A stretch of 13,159 nucleotides of DNA, from NCBI GenBank assembly GCA_003134755.1, contig PLCK01000291.1:20087-33245 (forward strand), in the 5' to 3' direction. A program made the translations under genes and the position numbers. The notes below the pieces were generated by a model. That model searched no databases. It saw only the letters and a list, made by a program, of their open reading frames with translations, and was not told the origin of the DNA. The stretch is from Actinomycetota bacterium. Its GTDB lineage: Bacteria; Actinomycetota; Actinomycetes; Acidothermales; Acidothermaceae. Below, one piece after another: positions 1 to 6,895 of the stretch; position 1 is the stretch's first letter, and each line of letters begins with the position of its first letter.

Positions 1-2
1 CA

Positions 3-1325
3 GGCCTCCACGACCCCGACATCGTCGGGGAGAACACGCACCCCCACGCCCTTGACCTACTGACCAAAGGTCACGATGTGGCAGCCGAGGTCATCGGACA
101 CGGCGCCCGCAAGGGCAGTCAGGACCTAGTCGACGTCATCCGGGCCAACGAGCCGCTGGTTGCGACAACAGAGGGCACGGCGTTGAGCGCGATCGACGCG
201 GCCGGCTCGGCGGGCAAGAAGCTGATCGCTTTGCGCCACCGACTCCTGTCCGCCGGCCTGCCGGTGCCGACTAGGAAGGCGTCTTGGATCTTCTTCGGGT
301 CACTCGTCTTGTTATTCGCCGGAGACTGGAGCCTGAACGCTACTGGCTTCCAGGAGTTCGGCTTGTCCGATCACCCTTGGATTCCCGGTGTCGGATTCAG
401 TGACGACTTGCACCTTGCCAGCCTCACGGCCGTGGCCGCGTTGGTGTTCCTCGCGGACGGGGCTGGCCACAAGCTGCGCCGGATCGCGCGCGACCTCGAT
501 GTCCGTCGCGTGACCCCGAAAGAGCGGCGCGCGGATGTTCCCTGGCCAGCCGCCTTCGACATCGCCGTGCTCGTCGCATGTGTCGCTGCCGCCTTCTACG
601 CCCTCCAAGGCCTGTCCGTGATCCGTGCCGACTATCTCCGGTCGCAGAGCGCGCCCGCGTACACCGCCCCGTTCATGGCGATCCAAGTTGGCGTCTTGCT
701 CGCCGCGACATACCTCTCCTACTGGCACGCCAACCCGCTGGCGAAGCAGTGGAACAGCCAGGTTGCCGAGGCAACCAAAGCGAGGGTCTCGGAGGAGGCG
801 GCGGTTGGGGAGCACGATCGGATCGTCGGGGTCTTCAATGCCGACATCGACCGTCTCGACACCGTCTTCGCGCTGGCGGGTCACCATGTCCGGGCCGACT
901 CACCGAACGTCGAAGCACAGCACGCCCGCTACAAGCACCGTTACCTGCTTGCCCAGTCCGAGCCGGCCCAGGCGAAGGCGTTCACGGACGACATCATTCA
1001 GCCGGCCGTGTACACGAACGCCGAGCTGTACCAGAAGCTCATCGGTGTCACGCCCGTGCCGACCTTCCAGAAGGCCAACACGGACAAGGTGATCGCGCGT
1101 AAGGAGAAGGTTCGCGAGGAGATCCGTCAGCTGCTGGCGCGCATCGACAACACCGAGATCAGCAAGTTGAACCTCGTCGAGGGCGACGACAACGGCAGTA
1201 ATGAGTCGACGAACGTTCCCCCCGTGACCTCCATCAAGCCGGACACCGAGTCGCCGATCGGCGCCGGGACGGATGATGACGTTGCGGAGGACGACGAACG
1301 CCCGGACGACGAGGCCGCGGCATGA
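3..1325 (+). CDS. Four-helix membrane protein, 5'-truncated by the window edge
   Basis: Function not recognised. A GTG at 78 would give 415 residues, but the same frame is open without a stop to the first bases of the window, so the gene probably begins upstream and is partial here. Counting from the GTG, hydrophobic segments lie near residues 69-82, 112-127, 158-180 and 197-215, consistent with four transmembrane helices. A charged, probably helical cytoplasmic region follows (about 220-350), then a very acidic, low-complexity C-terminal tail rich in D and E. The stop overlaps the start of the VWA gene (ATGA at 1322-1325), so the two are translationally coupled and probably act together at the membrane. 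The membrane topology is inferred from hydrophobicity alone. No enzymatic motif is visible. Confidence 0.85.
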   Translation, partial: GLHDPDIVGENTHPHALDLLTKGHDVAAEVIGHGARKGSQDLVDVIRANEPLVATTEGTALSAIDAAGSAGKKLIALRHRLLSAGLPVPTRKASWIFFGSLVLLFAGDWSLNATGFQEFGLSDHPWIPGVGFSDDLHLASLTAVAALVFLADGAGHKLRRIARDLDVRRVTPKERRADVPWPAAFDIAVLVACVAAAFYALQGLSVIRADYLRSQSAPAYTAPFMAIQVGVLLAATYLSYWHANPLAKQWNSQVAEATKARVSEEAAVGEHDRIVGVFNADIDRLDTVFALAGHHVRADSPNVEAQHARYKHRYLLAQSEPAQAKAFTDDIIQPAVYTNAELYQKLIGVTPVPTFQKANTDKVIARKEKVREEIRQLLARIDNTEISKLNLVEGDDNGSNESTNVPPVTSIKPDTESPIGAGTDDDVAEDDERPDDEAAA

Positions 1326-2107
1326 GCGCGCAGAACGACTGCCGTCCCGTCGCCGCTGCTACACGGCTCAGCTTGACCGGCCCAGGGGGAGTCGGGCAGT
1401 ACATCCAGCCATCGCCGCCCCCTCCGGGACGCCGAGCTGCACGAGCCGTCACGCTGCCCGGCTTCACCGGCGCAAGTCAGTCCGAGATCGCGATTCGGCT
1501 CGACAAGGTCCGCACCGTGGTCATAGCCGACTGCAGCAACTCGATGCGCGTCTCCTTGTGGAGCGGGGATCCGGACGACGTCGTCGGCGCTGCCGCGGAA
1601 AGCGTGTTCCGGCTCCTTCGGAAGTTCGGCGGTGGCAGGGCGACGGTGATCCACTACGGCTCCGACGCCCCAGCCGACCGCGTATTCGGGCCGTACGACG
1701 TCAAGCGGGAACTCAAGCCGCTCGTCCGCGCTGCGCGCGATCGGCCGAGTCTCGGCGGAACCAACTTGCACGCCGGTCTCAGCCGCGCACTCGAGGTCCT
1801 ATCAGCCCTCACCGCCGACGAGACGCTCATCGGCTGGATTTTCACCGACGGAATCCAAGACGTATCGCCGCAGATCCACGCGGCCGTCAACGCCTTCCCG
1901 ACCAACTCCCTGCATCTCTGCCTCATCGACAGGTTCAACGGCTGCACGCCAGAAATCGAGGCCGCCTGGAAGACCATCCCGTGGAACAGCTTCACCCGTC
2001 TCGATGCGCTCGACGTCCGCGCACTCGGCGTGCAGCTGGCCCACGTCTATGCCACCGCCACCGGCCTATCGATCGCCACCCAGTCCAACTCACGAAAGAA
2101 GGTTTGA
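1322..2107 (+). CDS. VWA (von Willebrand factor A) domain protein
   Basis: A 261-residue soluble protein whose residues about 63-240 form a VWA domain. The metal-ion-dependent adhesion site (MIDAS) looks complete: DCSNS (D70, S72, S74) after a hydrophobic strand, T147 in GGTNLH, and D176 in FTDG. VWA domains of this type bind a divalent metal and mediate protein-protein contacts, often with a membrane or ATPase partner. The first 50 residues are proline- and glycine-rich and probably disordered. There is no signal peptide, so the protein is likely cytoplasmic. The ATG overlaps the upstream stop by 4 bp and the next gene starts 1 bp after this stop, making it the middle gene of a compact operon. 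The domain call is firm, but the partner and role are inferred from position only. Confidence 0.9.
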   Translation: MSAQNDCRPVAAATRLSLTGPGGVGQYIQPSPPPPGRRAARAVTLPGFTGASQSEIAIRLDKVRTVVIADCSNSMRVSLWSGDPDDVVGAAAESVFRLLRKFGGGRATVIHYGSDAPADRVFGPYDVKRELKPLVRAARDRPSLGGTNLHAGLSRALEVLSALTADETLIGWIFTDGIQDVSPQIHAAVNAFPTNSLHLCLIDRFNGCTPEIEAAWKTIPWNSFTRLDALDVRALGVQLAHVYATATGLSIATQSNSRKKV

Positions 2108-2108
2108 C

Positions 2109-3335
2109 ATGAACACCGTCAACCAGCTCTACCGATGGGCCATCCAGCGGGGACTCCTGCCGTTCGCCCTGCTGCTGCTCGGAACGACCGGCCTCACCGG
2201 TTGCGTAAGCGCCAATGGCGCAACCGCGCCCCAAGCTGCCACTTGCCCCGCGCCGGGAACCGTCACGGCGGCCACCCCGATCGTGGCCATCCTCGGCACG
2301 ACCGGGCCCGGGATCGACTACTACACCGCGAACCAAGGCGGAACCGCGTCGGACCTCGCCACCGTCATCACCGGCTCGGAGAACATCAGCGCAGACGTCA
2401 TCGTCAACGGCGTCGGCACCAACAACACCGCTCCGGATCTGATTGCTAACAAGGTGCTGACCGCCGACGGCAACAACAACCTGCTCCGCAAGAACAACCT
2501 GGCCTGCAAAGACGCCGCTGTGACAGACGCGGTGAACACCACGCTGGCAAAGGCCAGCGCGCCGCAGCCACTGGACGTCTTCGATGCGCTGGCGACACTT
2601 CAGGGCAACCTGACCGGATTGCCATCGAAGGCGCCGGTGAACGTCGTCCTGTTGACCTCGCTGGTGAACACGGCCTCGCCGGTGAACCTGTCCGACCCGA
2701 AAGTGTTGGCCAATCCGGTGGCCGCGCTCAACGCATTGGCCGCTCAGCGCCTCATCCCCAACTGCGAGGGCTGGAGAGTCGCGGCAGTCGGCGGAGACCA
2801 CGCGTCGCCGTCCCTGAGCGACGCTCAGAGCGCGCAGCTTCGCGAGTTTTGGCGCCAGTATTTCAATCGGTGCGGCGGAGTCCTTGTCGAATGGAGTCAG
2901 CACCTGACTACCTTTCCCGTCACGACGGCGGGCATACCGGCTGCTGACATATCCCAGATCCCGATCCCGGTCGTGCGTACCCCGAAGACGATCGTTGCGA
3001 CGCTTGGCGGTGACGTGCTCTTCGACAACGGAAGTGCCGAGCTGCGCGCCGCGGCAGGTCCGGAGCTAGCTCAACTTCTCCAGTTGATCAACGGAGCGAG
3101 GGGACGAATCGTCGTCACGGGATACACGGACCCGACCGGTAACGAGGCTGCCAATTTGATTTTGAGCAAGAACCGAGCCGCCTCTGTCGCGAGTTGGCTG
3201 ATCGGCAACGGGGTAGCGGCGTCACGCATACAAGCGAAGGGCGCCGGCTCGACCGACATGGTCTTCCCAAAGCCGACAACGCCAGCGGAACACCAAGCCA
3301 ACCGGCGCGTCATCGTCACCATCTACACCCAATGA
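2109..3335 (+). CDS. OmpA-family lipoprotein
   Basis: A 408-residue exported lipoprotein. The start at 2109 is preferred because AGAAGG lies about 7 bases upstream and because it yields an intact signal peptide: a basic start, a hydrophobic core at about 15-26, and the lipobox LTGC with lipidation at Cys32. An open frame extends further upstream to 2004 but would bury that signal. Residues about 296-408 are an OmpA-like peptidoglycan-binding domain: LFDNGSAEL, then GYTDPTGN with D341, N349 and R356 in the NLILSKNRA stretch, and a terminal NRRV. The middle part (about 56-290) has alternating hydrophobic strands and helices resembling a VWA-like fold without the DxSxS motif, which is tentative. 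It should be anchored outside the membrane and grip the cell wall. It is the last gene of the membrane-protein/VWA operon. Confidence 0.9.
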   Translation: MNTVNQLYRWAIQRGLLPFALLLLGTTGLTGCVSANGATAPQAATCPAPGTVTAATPIVAILGTTGPGIDYYTANQGGTASDLATVITGSENISADVIVNGVGTNNTAPDLIANKVLTADGNNNLLRKNNLACKDAAVTDAVNTTLAKASAPQPLDVFDALATLQGNLTGLPSKAPVNVVLLTSLVNTASPVNLSDPKVLANPVAALNALAAQRLIPNCEGWRVAAVGGDHASPSLSDAQSAQLREFWRQYFNRCGGVLVEWSQHLTTFPVTTAGIPAADISQIPIPVVRTPKTIVATLGGDVLFDNGSAELRAAAGPELAQLLQLINGARGRIVVTGYTDPTGNEAANLILSKNRAASVASWLIGNGVAASRIQAKGAGSTDMVFPKPTTPAEHQANRRVIVTIYTQ

Positions 3336-3350
3336 CAAGCCGACTCCTTA

Positions 3351-3364
3351 GGTCACGAGTGACC
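3351..3364. repeat. Perfect 14-bp palindrome
   Basis: GGTCAC and GTGACC are separated by 2 bases. The palindrome lies 16 bp after the OmpA lipoprotein stop and about 30 bp before the recombinase fragment. The arms are too short and lack a T-run for a convincing terminator. An operator for the downstream gene is as likely. Confidence 0.4.
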
Positions 3365-3393
3365 CGGATCGATCGCATCGCGGCGCTGAGACG

Positions 3394-3798
3394 TTGACGG
3401 CATCGAGCGGACCAGCCCCGCGTTGCACGGATCTCTATCCCAAGGATTCCCTCGCCGCCGACGCTATCGAGGACAGACAGGCTGACGAGTTCGACCTCGC
3501 TCGAGAACATCTGTTGCTTGGATATCGCTTCAACACAGCCCGCGCATACTGGGGTGACCTTGAGCACTGGCGAGACTGGTGCATGGATCTGCCGGACGCC
3601 GTCGATCCGCTCTGGCCGACGTCAAGTGACATTGAGCACTACCTGTTGTCCATGCGCGTCGCTGGGTACAGCCCAAACACGGTCGCCAGGCGTCTTACCA
3701 CCCTGCGGGCGTTTTTTGCCGATGCCGACCGCGGGGGCTCAAATGCTGTGATGAAGGTCGCGCCGGTGCCGCGGCGGAGGAGTGACCGGCACGATTGA
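3394..3798 (+). pseudogene. Truncated tyrosine recombinase (N-terminal core-binding domain only)
   Basis: This 134-codon frame begins at a TTG with only a weak upstream GAG, so the exact start is uncertain. Residues about 33-110 match the SAM-like, core-binding N-terminal domain of phage and integron-type tyrosine recombinases: a helix with YRFNTARAYWGDLEHWRDWC, then the SSDIEHYLLSM and YSPNTVARRLTTLRAFF stretches. An intact integrase would be about 300-400 residues and would carry the catalytic R...HxxR...Y set. None of that follows in any plus-strand frame before lsr2. After about residue 114 the sequence no longer looks like the family, which suggests a recombination or deletion joint near 3730-3740. 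It is probably inactive as a recombinase. It marks past integration of an element here. Confidence 0.7.
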
Positions 3799-3972
3799 GC
3801 CTACTTTCTTTACCTTCGGGTCGAAGTTTGCGTCGTCGAACGCGGCCAACCAGTCGCCGATTGCCTCGAACGTCGGGCTGCCGCTGCGGAAACATTCACG
3901 CAGGAGCACCTGCCTAACGCTCCAACGCCGACCTTCGCGGGAAGTCTGCTGGCTAGCCCGGAGTGCGAGTCG
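3739..3972 (-). pseudogene. Antisense open frame without a clear start, possible gene remnant
   Basis: On the minus strand the frame from 3972 to a TGA at 3739-3741 is open for 77 codons and reads like real protein, for example SVRQVLLRECFRSG followed by FEAIGDWLAAFDDANFDP. There is no ATG. The only plausible start is a GTG at 3909, giving 56 residues with no clear ribosome binding site. The frame runs into the 3' end of the recombinase fragment. It could be the tail of a gene cut off by the same rearrangement that truncated the recombinase, or chance. I do not recognise the family. Confidence 0.25.
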
Positions 3973-3995
3973 CTACTGATGTTGAGATCCAACCA

Positions 3996-4328
3996 TCAGT
4001 TTCCCGCGGCCCGGTACTCCTCGACGATCGCTGCTGATACCCGACCACGCGCGGAGATCTCGTAATCATTGGCTATCGCCCAGGCGCGTACCGCGGCAGG
4101 ATCGACGTCGGTTTCGACGTGTCGGTACGGACGTCCGCGTCCTCGCTTGGGATTGCTCAGCTTCCGCCCGGCGGCTATGTAGGGAGCGAGTGCCTTCTTC
4201 AGGCCGGCCGCGTTGCGACTGGATAGATCGATCGTGTAGTTCTTGCCGTCGACCGAAAACACGATTGTCTCCGTCGCTGGGTTACCGTCGATGTCGTCGA
4301 CGAGTGAGATCTGGGTTCGTTGTGCCAC
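3996..4328 (-). CDS. lsr2: Lsr2-family nucleoid-associated protein
   Basis: A 110-residue Lsr2 protein, the actinobacterial functional analogue of H-NS, which bridges AT-rich DNA and silences horizontally acquired genes. The N-terminal dimerisation domain is canonical: the ISLVDDIDG opening, ETIVFSVDG, YTIDLS. A basic linker (NPKRGRGRPYRH) is followed by the DNA-binding domain with the minor-groove RGR motif in SARGRVSA near the C-terminus. I place the start at the GTG at 4328-4326. GGGAGG directly abuts an in-frame ATG at 4337, too close to serve it, but stands 9 bases before the GTG, and the resulting N-terminus lines up with M. tuberculosis Lsr2. Its place beside integration-related genes suggests an element-encoded paralogue rather than the housekeeping copy, though this cannot be proved from the window. 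Confidence 0.93.
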   Translation of the reverse strand: MAQRTQISLVDDIDGNPATETIVFSVDGKNYTIDLSSRNAAGLKKALAPYIAAGRKLSNPKRGRGRPYRHVETDVDPAAVRAWAIANDYEISARGRVSAAIVEEYRAAGN

Positions 4329-4429
4329 AGTGCGCATCCTCCCGAGATTGGCCTCTTCGTCTGCAGGCTAGCGCCACAGGCGCGTGCACTCGGGACCGCA
4401 CGCCGAGGACGACGACGCCGGCCTACTTG

Positions 4430-4439
4430 CGCAATTGCG
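4430..4439. promoter_or_regulatory. Palindrome in the lsr2/HTH divergent intergenic region
   Basis: CGCAATTGCG is a perfect 10-bp palindrome centred on AATT, in the roughly 170-bp region between the divergent lsr2 and excisionase-like genes. It could be an operator for the HTH protein or a local Lsr2 contact. No convincing -35/-10 pair was found nearby. Confidence 0.25.
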
Positions 4440-4505
4440 GTTGCCATGTGCCGAGCGCAATGATTCCAGGTCGACCGTTGTATCTACCAGACCACCGGGG
4501 TGATC

Positions 4506-4892
4506 ATGCGTTACCGCGTTCGCGTCAGTCGAGTGCAGAGTGCCGAACGGCAAGCTCGAGCCGTCGATGAAGAGGACGCAATCCGGAAGATCCAAGAGGA
4601 ACTTGACCGTCCGTACGGTTATCTAGGCAGTTGGCAGACCACTGCTACCTACATCGAAGTCTTGGAGGTAGACCCTGCGATTCGCACGGCACTCCCGCCG
4701 GTCGGCGAAGGCCCCATGATCCTGCCCTTGAAGGACGCAGCGAAGCACCTGGGGGTCGCCTACGGTGCCATGTACGAGCTGGTCAACGCGGGCGAGATTG
4801 AGCACCTGCGGCTCGGCCGCCGCATGTTCATCAGCCGCGATGCTTTGAAGGCGTTCGTCGCAAGCAATTCGCATGCGGGTAGGAATCCGTGA
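4506..4892 (+). CDS. Excisionase-like helix-turn-helix DNA-binding protein
   Basis: A 128-residue protein. The ATG at 4506 is chosen over the in-frame GTG at 4500 because GGGG at 4497-4500 sits 5 bases upstream as a ribosome binding site. The C-terminal half (about residues 70-118) is a MerR/excisionase-type HTH of the HTH_17 kind: LPLKDAAKHLGVAYGAMYEL forms the helices and RLGRRMFISRDALKAFV the wing and tail. Such domains act as excisionases, recombination directionality factors or small repressors. The N-terminal half (about 1-60) is a separate small alpha/beta region with the DEEDAIRKIQEEL helix, resembling the DpnD/PcfM-like small domain. That match is from memory and tentative. It lies divergent from lsr2, close to the recombinase fragment, so it may once have served that integrase. 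Confidence 0.8.
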   Translation: MRYRVRVSRVQSAERQARAVDEEDAIRKIQEELDRPYGYLGSWQTTATYIEVLEVDPAIRTALPPVGEGPMILPLKDAAKHLGVAYGAMYELVNAGEIEHLRLGRRMFISRDALKAFVASNSHAGRNP

Positions 4893-4921
4893 CGGCGGAT
4901 CGCTCGACAGCAATTCTCGTT

Positions 4922-5197
4922 TCACCGGGATCTATACCCAATGGAGCGCGTGGGCCACGAACGCGACAATGAGTCCCGCGATGTGGCGACGGCGACGCCT
5001 GCCACAAACGCTGTCTTGTGTGCGGCTGAAGCCTGGGGGACACCAGTGGCGGCGCGCCAGATCCGCCGCGGAGTGGATACGGCCCTCGCAACACGCCCCT
5101 CAAGCGATGACTCGCGGGTTTGCGCTTCGGCGGCCATGTCCACAAGCAATCCGATCGCCTGATGACATGCTCCATGGATCAAATCTGCGCTCGTCAC
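4922..5197 (-). CDS. Small unknown protein, third gene of a minus-strand operon (doubtful)
   Basis: Not recognised: 91 residues from a GTG at 5197, alanine-rich, with an amphipathic start (the DLIHGACHQAIGLLVDMA stretch) and no motif. Two things argue that it is real. Its GTG overlaps the stop of the preceding gene as GTGA with AGGA a few bases upstream, and its own stop lies 29 bp from the convergent HTH gene, leaving no wasted space. Against it, base use at third codon positions is only mildly GC-biased, and a plus-strand frame at 4941-5162 competes over the same DNA. Confidence 0.3.
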   Translation of the reverse strand: MTSADLIHGACHQAIGLLVDMAAEAQTRESSLEGRVARAVSTPRRIWRAATGVPQASAAHKTAFVAGVAVATSRDSLSRSWPTRSIGYRSR

Positions 5198-5505
5198 CGG
5201 GTCCTGGCTAAACAACGAAGGCCACACGAGCACGGCCTAACCGGGACAGTCTGCATCGTGCCGCGGGGCTTGTACTCGGCAGTCAGCCCGAGCCACTGGA
5301 TGGTCCGCGCAGCAACGGCTGTCACCTGGTGCAGATTGACCTGCTGCCGGGCGACTACCTGCTCTCGCCCGCGCTTGGGTTGCCACGTCGGTATGCCTTC
5401 GAGCCAGTCGTCGATCCGATCACAGTTGGCGAGCATGGCGTCGAAGGCTTGCAGGAACGAATTGAGATCCTGGCGGCGCTTGTCGAGTGAGGCTGCTGTC
5501 GTCAC
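5194..5505 (-). CDS. Small hypothetical protein
   Basis: Not recognised. The frame gives 103 residues from a GTG at 5505, which lies 7 bp after the stop of the upstream gene. An ATG at 5553 would overlap that gene by about 40 bp. Neither start has a strong ribosome binding site. The first 75 residues look like a compact helical protein (LDKRRQDLNSFLQAFDAML, then RIDDWLEGIPTW, then VVARQQVNLHQVTAVAA). The last 25 residues contain CSCGLRC and look less conserved. It probably sits in an operon with the genes on either side. Confidence 0.5.
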   Translation of the reverse strand: MTTAASLDKRRQDLNSFLQAFDAMLANCDRIDDWLEGIPTWQPKRGREQVVARQQVNLHQVTAVAARTIQWLGLTAEYKPRGTMQTVPVRPCSCGLRCLARTR

Positions 5506-5512
5506 CGACGGG

Positions 5513-5881
5513 TCATGTCGAATCAGTCGTAGCCCACGCCGGCCAACTCTCATCGGCTTTGCGCACGAAGCGCTCGACATCAAACTTGTGCTCGACCAGT
5601 CGCCGCTCGGCGTTGGAGATCTCGAGCTCGGTGAAGAGCGGTCGGTACCAGGGCAGCAGGGCAAACGCTTCGACGCTCATATCCAGCCGTTTGTGTTCCC
5701 AAAGAGTCGTGAAGCCATCTGATGCATCTCGCCCGCTAAGCAGCACGCGCGCTGCTCCGACGCCTCCATGCTCGCCCACCATCTGCATGAAGCGGGTCGG
5801 GTTATAGCCGATCTCGCGCTTGAGCGTGTCGGCGCCCGACACCATGTCAGCGTGGAAGTGACGCTCTGCCTCGGTGGTCAC
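5513..5881 (-). CDS. Conserved hypothetical protein with TLWE/SVEA signature
   Basis: A 122-residue protein that I recognise as a member of a widely scattered family of unknown function. The shared pattern is KREIGYNPTRFMQMVGEHGG, then AARVLL, then GFTTLWEHKRLDMSVEA, then a C-terminal LF...E...AERRL helix. The family match is from memory and no role is known to me. The start is ambiguous. The GTG at 5881 has GGAAGG 4 bases upstream and matches the usual N-terminus of the family. An ATG at 5899 and a TTG at 5965 extend the same frame. It has no signal peptide or membrane segment. It is the first gene of a probable three-gene minus-strand run. Confidence 0.75.
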   Translation of the reverse strand: MTTEAERHFHADMVSGADTLKREIGYNPTRFMQMVGEHGGVGAARVLLSGRDASDGFTTLWEHKRLDMSVEAFALLPWYRPLFTELEISNAERRLVEHKFDVERFVRKADESWPAWATTDST

Positions 5882-6072
5882 GACGCCTTCCAGGTGCATC
5901 GCGGGAAACCAGCAGGGGAGGCTTCCATGCGCGCGCGCCAGAACCACCCAGCAGTGTGTCGACAACTCGCCACAGGAGCTACCTCCCTACCTGATCTGTC
6001 CCAGTCATCGTAGAAGTCCACGATGCCTCGAAGCCATGGCGGAGATGATCAGACCCCGATGCACGGCGTTGG

Positions 6073-6657
6073 CTACGCGGCGGGGATGCTGCACGCCATG
6101 GCGGTCGTTCCGACGCTCTTGTGGATCGTCTTGAAGCGCTGGCTGATCGCGCTGACCGATGTGCCGGCTTCCGTTGCGATGTCGCCGAGGCTGTCGCCGA
6201 TGACGTAGCGCGCGAACACCAGGCTGCGCTGTTCGATGGAGAGGTCCTGGGCGAGGAGCCCCAAGTCGCTGTCGACGACCGATTCCTCCACGACGTGGTT
6301 CCTGTCGCTGATCCACACTGGCGAATCCACGGGGTTGACCGTGGCGCCTTTCTCCGTGTTGCGACCGATGGCGCGGTAAGCCTCGCCGCGCATGGTCATG
6401 GCCACGTAGGCGGCGACGCCGGGCGTGCCAGCCGTGTGCGCGCGAACGGCCGTGACGACACCCAAGCGGGCGGCGTTCGCGACATCCTGCTGCAGGTGGT
6501 AGTCCTTGGTGACGAAGGACGCCAGGCTGAGCGCCTTTGGCTCGAACCGACGGACGATTTCGCCCATCGCGACGGTGTCGTTGCTGGTGTCGGCCTGCGC
6601 GGCCTGGACCAGTTCTTCGAGGGAGGCCTCAGCCGCCCAGAGATACAAAGAACCCAT
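6073..6657 (-). CDS. RNA polymerase sigma-70-family factor (compact, ECF-like)
   Basis: A 194-residue protein with sigma region 2 at about 30-97 (EIVRRFEP, then HLQQDVANAARLGVVTAVRAH, then VAAYVAMTMRGEAYRAI, resembling the GLxxAV and YAxxxIRGE core-binding pattern) and region 4 at about 138-182 (the LSIEQRSLVFARYVIG stretch, then LGDIATEAGTSVSAISQRFKTIH as the HTH that reads the -35 element). There is no region 1 and no long region 3, so it is close to the ECF or short SigF-like type. It would direct RNA polymerase to a private set of promoters. No anti-sigma gene is adjacent. The gene following it on the same strand begins about 190 bp away. Region 2 is somewhat divergent, so it may be a sigma-like regulator. 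Confidence 0.82.
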   Translation of the reverse strand: MGSLYLWAAEASLEELVQAAQADTSNDTVAMGEIVRRFEPKALSLASFVTKDYHLQQDVANAARLGVVTAVRAHTAGTPGVAAYVAMTMRGEAYRAIGRNTEKGATVNPVDSPVWISDRNHVVEESVVDSDLGLLAQDLSIEQRSLVFARYVIGDSLGDIATEAGTSVSAISQRFKTIHKSVGTTAMACSIPAA

Positions 6658-6666
6658 TCGGGAGTT

Positions 6667-6688
6667 CCCCTTCTGATAGCGGAAGGGG
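6667..6688 (-). promoter_or_regulatory. Hairpin covering the sigma gene ribosome binding site
   Basis: In the transcript of the sigma-like gene, CCCCTTC and GAAGGGG can pair over 7 bp around an 8-base loop. The second arm is the only good Shine-Dalgarno sequence, 9 bases before the ATG at 6657. The structure could limit translation unless it is melted. The pairing is seen in the sequence, but its function is inferred. Confidence 0.45.
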
Positions 6689-6847
6689 CCCCAAATGGGC
6701 GAATGATGCGTGGCTCGACGACTCCAGTTGACCCAGGATATTGATCCCAGGCACGGCGACGAACCCCTTCTATGGACTTATGTATTCAGACTAGCAGTAG
6801 CCTCCGACAATACGAAGCGTTGCTCGTCCGCCCTAGACAGAAGGCGA
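6689..6847. other. Intergenic region upstream of the sigma-like gene
   Basis: No gene is seen here. It must carry the promoter of the sigma-like gene, but no convincing -35/-10 pair stands out. CCCAGG occurs twice in direct orientation at 6732 and 6746 with a 14-bp period, flanking ATATTGAT. This may be a regulator site or chance. Confidence 0.3.
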
Positions 6848-6879
6848 CCCCACCCGAACCTGTTAAGGCTCGGGTGGGG
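6848..6879 (-). terminator. Terminator-like hairpin after the GHKL ATPase gene
   Basis: CCCCACCCGA (6848-6857) and TCGGGTGGGG (6870-6879) form a perfect 10-bp stem, and CCT/AGG can extend the pairing inside the loop. It begins 16 bp beyond the stop of the ATPase gene. There is no T-run, as is common in Actinobacteria. It separates the ATPase transcript from the sigma-like gene. Confidence 0.7.
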
Positions 6880-6895
6880 CTGATCCTTGCCAGCC

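Noticed and set aside
1273..2112. Plus-strand frame of 279 codons overlapping the VWA gene
   Set aside because: It is arginine- and proline-rich frame-shifted reading of the VWA gene, which has an intact MIDAS and a coupled start.
1992..2903. Minus-strand frame of 303 codons opposite the lipoprotein gene
   Set aside because: Glycine/arginine-rich shadow. The plus strand has a signal peptide, lipobox and OmpA domain.
4941..5162. Plus-strand frame of 73 codons in the gap after the HTH gene
   Set aside because: Composition is acceptable, but there is no ribosome binding site and no known domain. The minus-strand frame over the same DNA has a GTGA-coupled start, so it is marginally preferred. 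Neither is secure.
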